A stretch of DNA of 39,580 bases, taken from positions 1 to 39,580 of IMG/VR virus record IMGVR_UViG_3300045973_000496, one strand, 5' to 3'. Below are positions 37,544 through 39,580 of this stretch, in pieces. The position numbers and the translations under genes are program-made. Every line of letters starts with the position of its first letter. The stretch's first letter is position 1. The notes below the pieces were generated by a model, which saw only the letters and a program-made list of their open reading frames with translations, was not told where the DNA came from and searched no databases. This DNA comes from a virus.

Positions 37544-37588
37544 ACAAATTATCATTTAATTACTTTTTATAATGTTTCCCTTTGAACT

Positions 37589-37606
37589 GTTGGCTAGGGG
37601 TTACTT
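37589..37606. repeat. 18-bp repeat, copy 1
   Basis: GTTGGCTAGGGGTTACTT is repeated exactly at 37828-37845. Each copy overlaps the last codons and stop of a small leftward gene and the leader of the next. Confidence 0.7.
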
Positions 37607-37798
37607 GACTCGGTATGCCTCTGGTTTATTTTTGCACTCTATCCAAAGGACATTTTTATAACTACCAGCTTTACAGTTTGGTGCAACACATTGCTCAACG
37701 ACTTTCATTTCCCAACCATTCAGACCGATGTATTCAGAATCAATCTTCCATTCCCATTTGTGTTTGTGCCACTCAATTCTAATGTTTCCTATTTTCAT
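37601..37798 (-). CDS. Hypothetical protein, 65 aa
   Basis: It begins MKIGNIRIEWHKHKWEW and has two Cys (EQCVAPNCKAG) that could form half of a metal site or a disulfide. The N-terminal motif resembles the protein at 588-869. An AAGGAAAA stretch about seven bases before the ATG may be a weak ribosome binding site. Function unknown. Confidence 0.65.
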   Translation of the reverse strand: MKIGNIRIEWHKHKWEWKIDSEYIGLNGWEMKVVEQCVAPNCKAGSYKNVLWIECKNKPEAYRVK

Positions 37799-37832
37799 AT
37801 TTTCCTTAATTACATTTCTAATAATCGGTTGG
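37799..37832. repeat. 34-bp leader repeat, copy 1
   Basis: This stretch matches 38018-38051 with one mismatch. Both lie directly before or over the start codons of small leftward genes and contain AAGGAAAA, so they look like a duplicated leader including a ribosome binding site. Confidence 0.7.
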
Positions 37833-37845
37833 CTAGGGGTTACTT
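37828..37845. repeat. 18-bp repeat, copy 2
   Basis: Exact second copy of GTTGGCTAGGGGTTACTT (first at 37589-37606). It covers the stop codon of the 59-residue gene. Confidence 0.7.
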
Positions 37846-38019
37846 TAATTGAGATGGGTAACGGCGAGAAAAAACCAAATCCTGCACCTCTGGTTTATAA
37901 TACCAACCCGTTTTATCGTACCACTCAAACCATATCCAACTACCCCCGATTTTTGTTGGAAAAACGGCAAACGCTTTTCTCCATTCTCGACCTTCATTTG
38001 CTTTCCATCTCATACTCAT
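37840..38019 (-). CDS. Hypothetical Trp-rich small protein, 59 aa
   Basis: The sequence is strikingly rich in Trp, Arg and Phe (MRWKANEGREWRKAFAVFP, then GGSWIWFEWYD). The ATG at 38019 or the next at 38013 may be used. No family recognised. It carries the repeated leader and tail sequences shared with its neighbour, which suggests cassette-like duplication of its surroundings. Confidence 0.6.
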   Translation of the reverse strand: MSMRWKANEGREWRKAFAVFPTKIGGSWIWFEWYDKTGWYYKPEVQDLVFSRRYPSQLK

Positions 38020-38051
38020 TTTCCTTAATTACGTTTCTAATAATCGGTTGG
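38018..38051. repeat. 34-bp leader repeat, copy 2
   Basis: Second copy of the repeat at 37799-37832, with a single A/G change. It overlaps the first two bases of the start codon of the 59-residue gene. Confidence 0.7.
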
Positions 38052-38053
38052 GG

Positions 38054-38392
38054 TTATTTCTTATAAAATGTTTTAGTATCAATACCCGTCATATTGAACA
38101 CAACATTTGCAAGTGCCTTGCCAAATATCTCAGCATCTTTTTCAGAAGTAATTCGTCCGTTCTTAATACCGTAATTTGAGGCTACACAATTAAATATCTC
38201 TAGGGCATTCATAACGTCCGTAGCAGTGTATTTGCTGTAAAAAGATAATTTGTCAGCATCTCTTGATACAAGTGCCATTGATAGCTCGGCCAATATCTCC
38301 TGCGTTTTTTTTGTAATTTCTTCTTGTTCCATAGCATTTGCCTCAAATTGCTGTTGTCCTAATTCGTCTTGTGGTATTCCGTACATTGTCAT
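38054..38392 (-). CDS. Hypothetical protein, 112 aa
   Basis: The N-terminus is Gln/Glu-rich (ELGQQQFEANAMEQEEITKK). A helical domain follows with LSFYSKYTATDVMNALEIFN and a C-terminal helix (FGKALANVVFNMTGID). No family recognised. It is preceded by the first of two identical 46-bp leaders. Confidence 0.65.
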   Translation of the reverse strand: MTMYGIPQDELGQQQFEANAMEQEEITKKTQEILAELSMALVSRDADKLSFYSKYTATDVMNALEIFNCVASNYGIKNGRITSEKDAEIFGKALANVVFNMTGIDTKTFYKK

Positions 38393-38398
38393 ATATTA

Positions 38399-38444
38399 TT
38401 TATTTCTGCTTACGAATAATGTCTAAAACGGCGGTGAGGGCTAA
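38399..38444. repeat. 46-bp direct repeat, copy 1
   Basis: Identical over 46 bases to 38603-38648, 204 bp apart. On the minus strand each lies six or fewer bases before the start codon of a small gene, so it is a shared 5' leader. It overlaps the last bases of the 52-residue gene. Confidence 0.85.
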
Positions 38445-38599
38445 TTCCTAGATAATTTTTTAAGCCAATAAAGCAATCTTAACTTCCATTTTTTCAATCT
38501 CATTTCTTGCCAAAACTCTTTTTCAAACATCCTTGCTTCTTCGTAAGTATGAGCCTCTGTGTCAAACTCTGTCTGTGTAATTTGCGTGGTTATTTTCAT
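38441..38599 (-). CDS. Hypothetical small basic protein, 52 aa
   Basis: An N-terminal strand (MKITTQITQTEF) is followed by a strongly basic helix (EMRLKKWKLRLLYWLKKL), which is amphipathic and could bind membrane or nucleic acid. The gene lies between two copies of the 46-bp repeat, so it sits in a duplicated leader context. Function unknown. Confidence 0.6.
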   Translation of the reverse strand: MKITTQITQTEFDTEAHTYEEARMFEKEFWQEMRLKKWKLRLLYWLKKLSRN

Positions 38600-38602
38600 A
38601 TC

Positions 38603-38648
38603 TTTATTTCTGCTTACGAATAATGTCTAAAACGGCGGTGAGGGCTAA
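38603..38648. repeat. 46-bp direct repeat, copy 2
   Basis: Second copy of the repeat at 38399-38444. It lies three bases upstream of the ATG of the 52-residue gene. The repeat contains no recognised promoter or hairpin. Confidence 0.85.
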
Positions 38649-38665
38649 AGGGCGTATTTTTCAAT

Positions 38666-39001
38666 TTATTTTTGGAACTTCCATTCTCTTAATGCTTTGC
38701 AAGACATACATTGCTCGTTTACGTCTCCATTTCCCTCAACCTCTGTCCATTCGTGGCTACATTTTTCGGCAATCGTTGGCTTCTTAATTTCTTTGTATTC
38801 ATATTCTCCCATAAGAAACTGCATAAAGCCGTGGCTGTTTACCATTGAAAGGACACGGGCATAGTGTTCCTTGCGGTTATCCCAAAATACTTTGGCTAAA
38901 GCACCAGTCAAGTTTAATTCATCTCTTAACACAGTGTCTTGAAAATGGACACAATATTTATCCAATACATCTCTTATTTGTTTGTTTATTTCGCTTTCCA
39001 T
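38666..39001 (-). CDS. Hypothetical protein with C-terminal zinc site, 111 aa
   Basis: The N-terminal half is helical. The C-terminus has C-S-H-E-W and, after about 13 residues, QCMSCKALREW, a CxH...CxxC arrangement typical of a small zinc ribbon. It follows the zinc-ribbon gene at 39003-39302 by one base. Function unknown. Confidence 0.7.
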   Translation of the reverse strand: MESEINKQIRDVLDKYCVHFQDTVLRDELNLTGALAKVFWDNRKEHYARVLSMVNSHGFMQFLMGEYEYKEIKKPTIAEKCSHEWTEVEGNGDVNEQCMSCKALREWKFQK

Positions 39002-39002
39002 T

Positions 39003-39302
39003 TTAATTTATTATAGTTTTGATAATAATTTTATTATCTGTATCATAGATTGCTTCCACGATTACTCCATTCAATTTTTTGGCTTCTTTTATCCCCTCCT
39101 TTTCAGTATTAACCGACATTAAAATTGTACAATCGTCTAAATCCATTACTCTTGCTCTTTCATCATAGATGAAAAAGATTTTTTTTTCGGGCTCATTTAG
39201 GTATTTATCAAGACAGTCTATATTATTACAAAAGTAATAGTAATCGTAATTCTTACTTTTCCCTTTTATTTCTTTGTTACAATATTTACAGACTTTTTTC
39301 AT
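39003..39302 (-). CDS. Zinc-ribbon-like protein, 99 aa
   Basis: The N-terminus has C-K-Y-C-N and then FCNNIDCLDKYL, a four-Cys zinc site like those of short treble-clef proteins. The rest is an alpha/beta stretch (DDCTILMSVNTEKEGI). It lies one base after the stop of the RyR-like gene. Function unknown. Confidence 0.7.
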   Translation of the reverse strand: MKKVCKYCNKEIKGKSKNYDYYYFCNNIDCLDKYLNEPEKKIFFIYDERARVMDLDDCTILMSVNTEKEGIKEAKKLNGVIVEAIYDTDNKIIIKTIIN

Positions 39303-39303
39303 T

Positions 39304-39580
39304 TTAATCCTCTTTCCACTTCTTAATGTTTGCTATCGACCCGTCTGCATAACCTTTTTTGTACGCCTCCCCCTCCAAACCCTCCAGTTTTTGGGCAGAG
39401 GTGGTGGAGATAAAGTCTTGAATAATCGGCCAGTAACGCATTACTTCTCTACGGTCGCTCTGCTTTTCTTTTTCTGTAAGGCCAGCATACGGAGTTTCAA
39501 TTTGTTTTTGCCAATGGTCAAACATATACTTACCAAAGGCCATAAAATCGCCACCAAGAGTTTCATACTCAATTTTAGTA
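39304..39580 (-). CDS. RyR-like phage protein (3' part; gene continues across the junction)
   Basis: This is the C-terminal part of the gene that begins at 456. The frame is open to the window edge, so an apparent start at 39543 is only an internal Met. It contains HWQKQIETPYAGLTEKE and SDRREVMRYWPII, the distinctive segments of the RyR-like phage family, and a Lys/Glu-rich tail. The 127-base overlap repeats part of the coding sequence already counted at the left end. Confidence 0.75.
   Translation of the reverse strand, partial: TKIEYETLGGDFMAFGKYMFDHWQKQIETPYAGLTEKEKQSDRREVMRYWPIIQDFISTTSAQKLEGLEGEAYKKGYADGSIANIKKWKED
39454..39580. repeat. Terminal direct repeat, right copy
   Basis: Identical to bases 1-127. 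See the left copy. One of the two should be removed when the circle is closed. Confidence 0.95.

Noticed and set aside
1-39580. Recoded stop codons or an alternative genetic code
   Set aside because: All long genes are intact with the standard code, and TAA, TAG and TGA are all used as stops at sensible places.
1-39580. tRNA genes, CRISPR arrays, integrase, reverse transcriptase or diversity-generating element
   Set aside because: No cloverleaf, regular spacer array, integrase/recombinase catalytic motif, reverse transcriptase or template/variable repeat pair was found on reading both strands, although a tRNA could be missed by eye.

Overview
The window looks like one complete, circularly permuted genome of a tailed, short-tailed (podovirus-like) bacteriophage of about 39.45 kb. 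The first and last 127 bases are identical and one gene runs across the junction, so the linear ends are an assembly cut. I found no integrase, no lysogeny repressor of the CI type, no tRNA, no CRISPR array and no insertion sequence. The standard bacterial code fits every long frame. The phage is probably strictly lytic.

Layout. (1) A leftward early operon starts at a promoter near 5340-5367, runs down to base 1 and continues through the junction to about 37186. It begins with a ribbon-helix-helix regulator. It then carries a coiled-coil protein, small zinc and acidic proteins, a RecB/Cas4-type PD-(D/E)XK exonuclease, a 270-residue unknown, a SNF2-like helicase, a Holliday-junction-resolvase-like nuclease, a second ribbon-helix-helix protein, an RyR-like protein and a string of small accessory genes. 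(2) A rightward replication unit (5540-8111) encodes a primase-polymerase fused to a VirE/D5-like helicase, plus a small partner. No separate DNA polymerase is visible. (3) A short leftward unit (8401-9660) holds small conserved phage proteins. (4) A repeat-rich intergenic region (9661-10115) carries several copies of TGYCATACC. (5) The rightward late block (10116-37181) encodes small and large terminase, a P22-like portal, a GH16-like glycanase, a probable scaffold, an N4-gp56-family capsid protein, small head proteins, a glycine-rich protein, a head-tail adaptor, a probable tail nozzle, two probable ejection proteins, an ATP-grasp (PurD-like) enzyme, a 1000-residue tail fibre and a lysis set. 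The lysis set is a coiled-coil/membrane protein, a papain-like protease with a peptidoglycan-binding domain, two holin-like proteins and a lytic transglycosylase. A GC-richer two-gene cassette with strong ribosome binding sites and its own terminator (35461-36107) is embedded in the lysis region.

Host. The lysis proteins have features I associate with Candidatus Patescibacteria (CPR) and their phages: a CESG-type transglycosylase, a peptidoglycan-binding domain of the EGLFP type, and holin-like membrane proteins. Shine-Dalgarno sequences are largely absent. At least four genes have a promoter -10 box 6-7 bases before the ATG, which predicts leaderless mRNAs. A Patescibacteria host is an inference, not shown by the sequence.

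The less expected signals are mostly non-coding: the TGYCATACC repeat cluster, two late-gene leaders with covarying 5' hairpins, a pseudoknot-capable RNA downstream of the capsid gene, a terminator placed between a promoter and the primase gene, and repeated 46-bp and 34-bp leaders among the small leftward genes.
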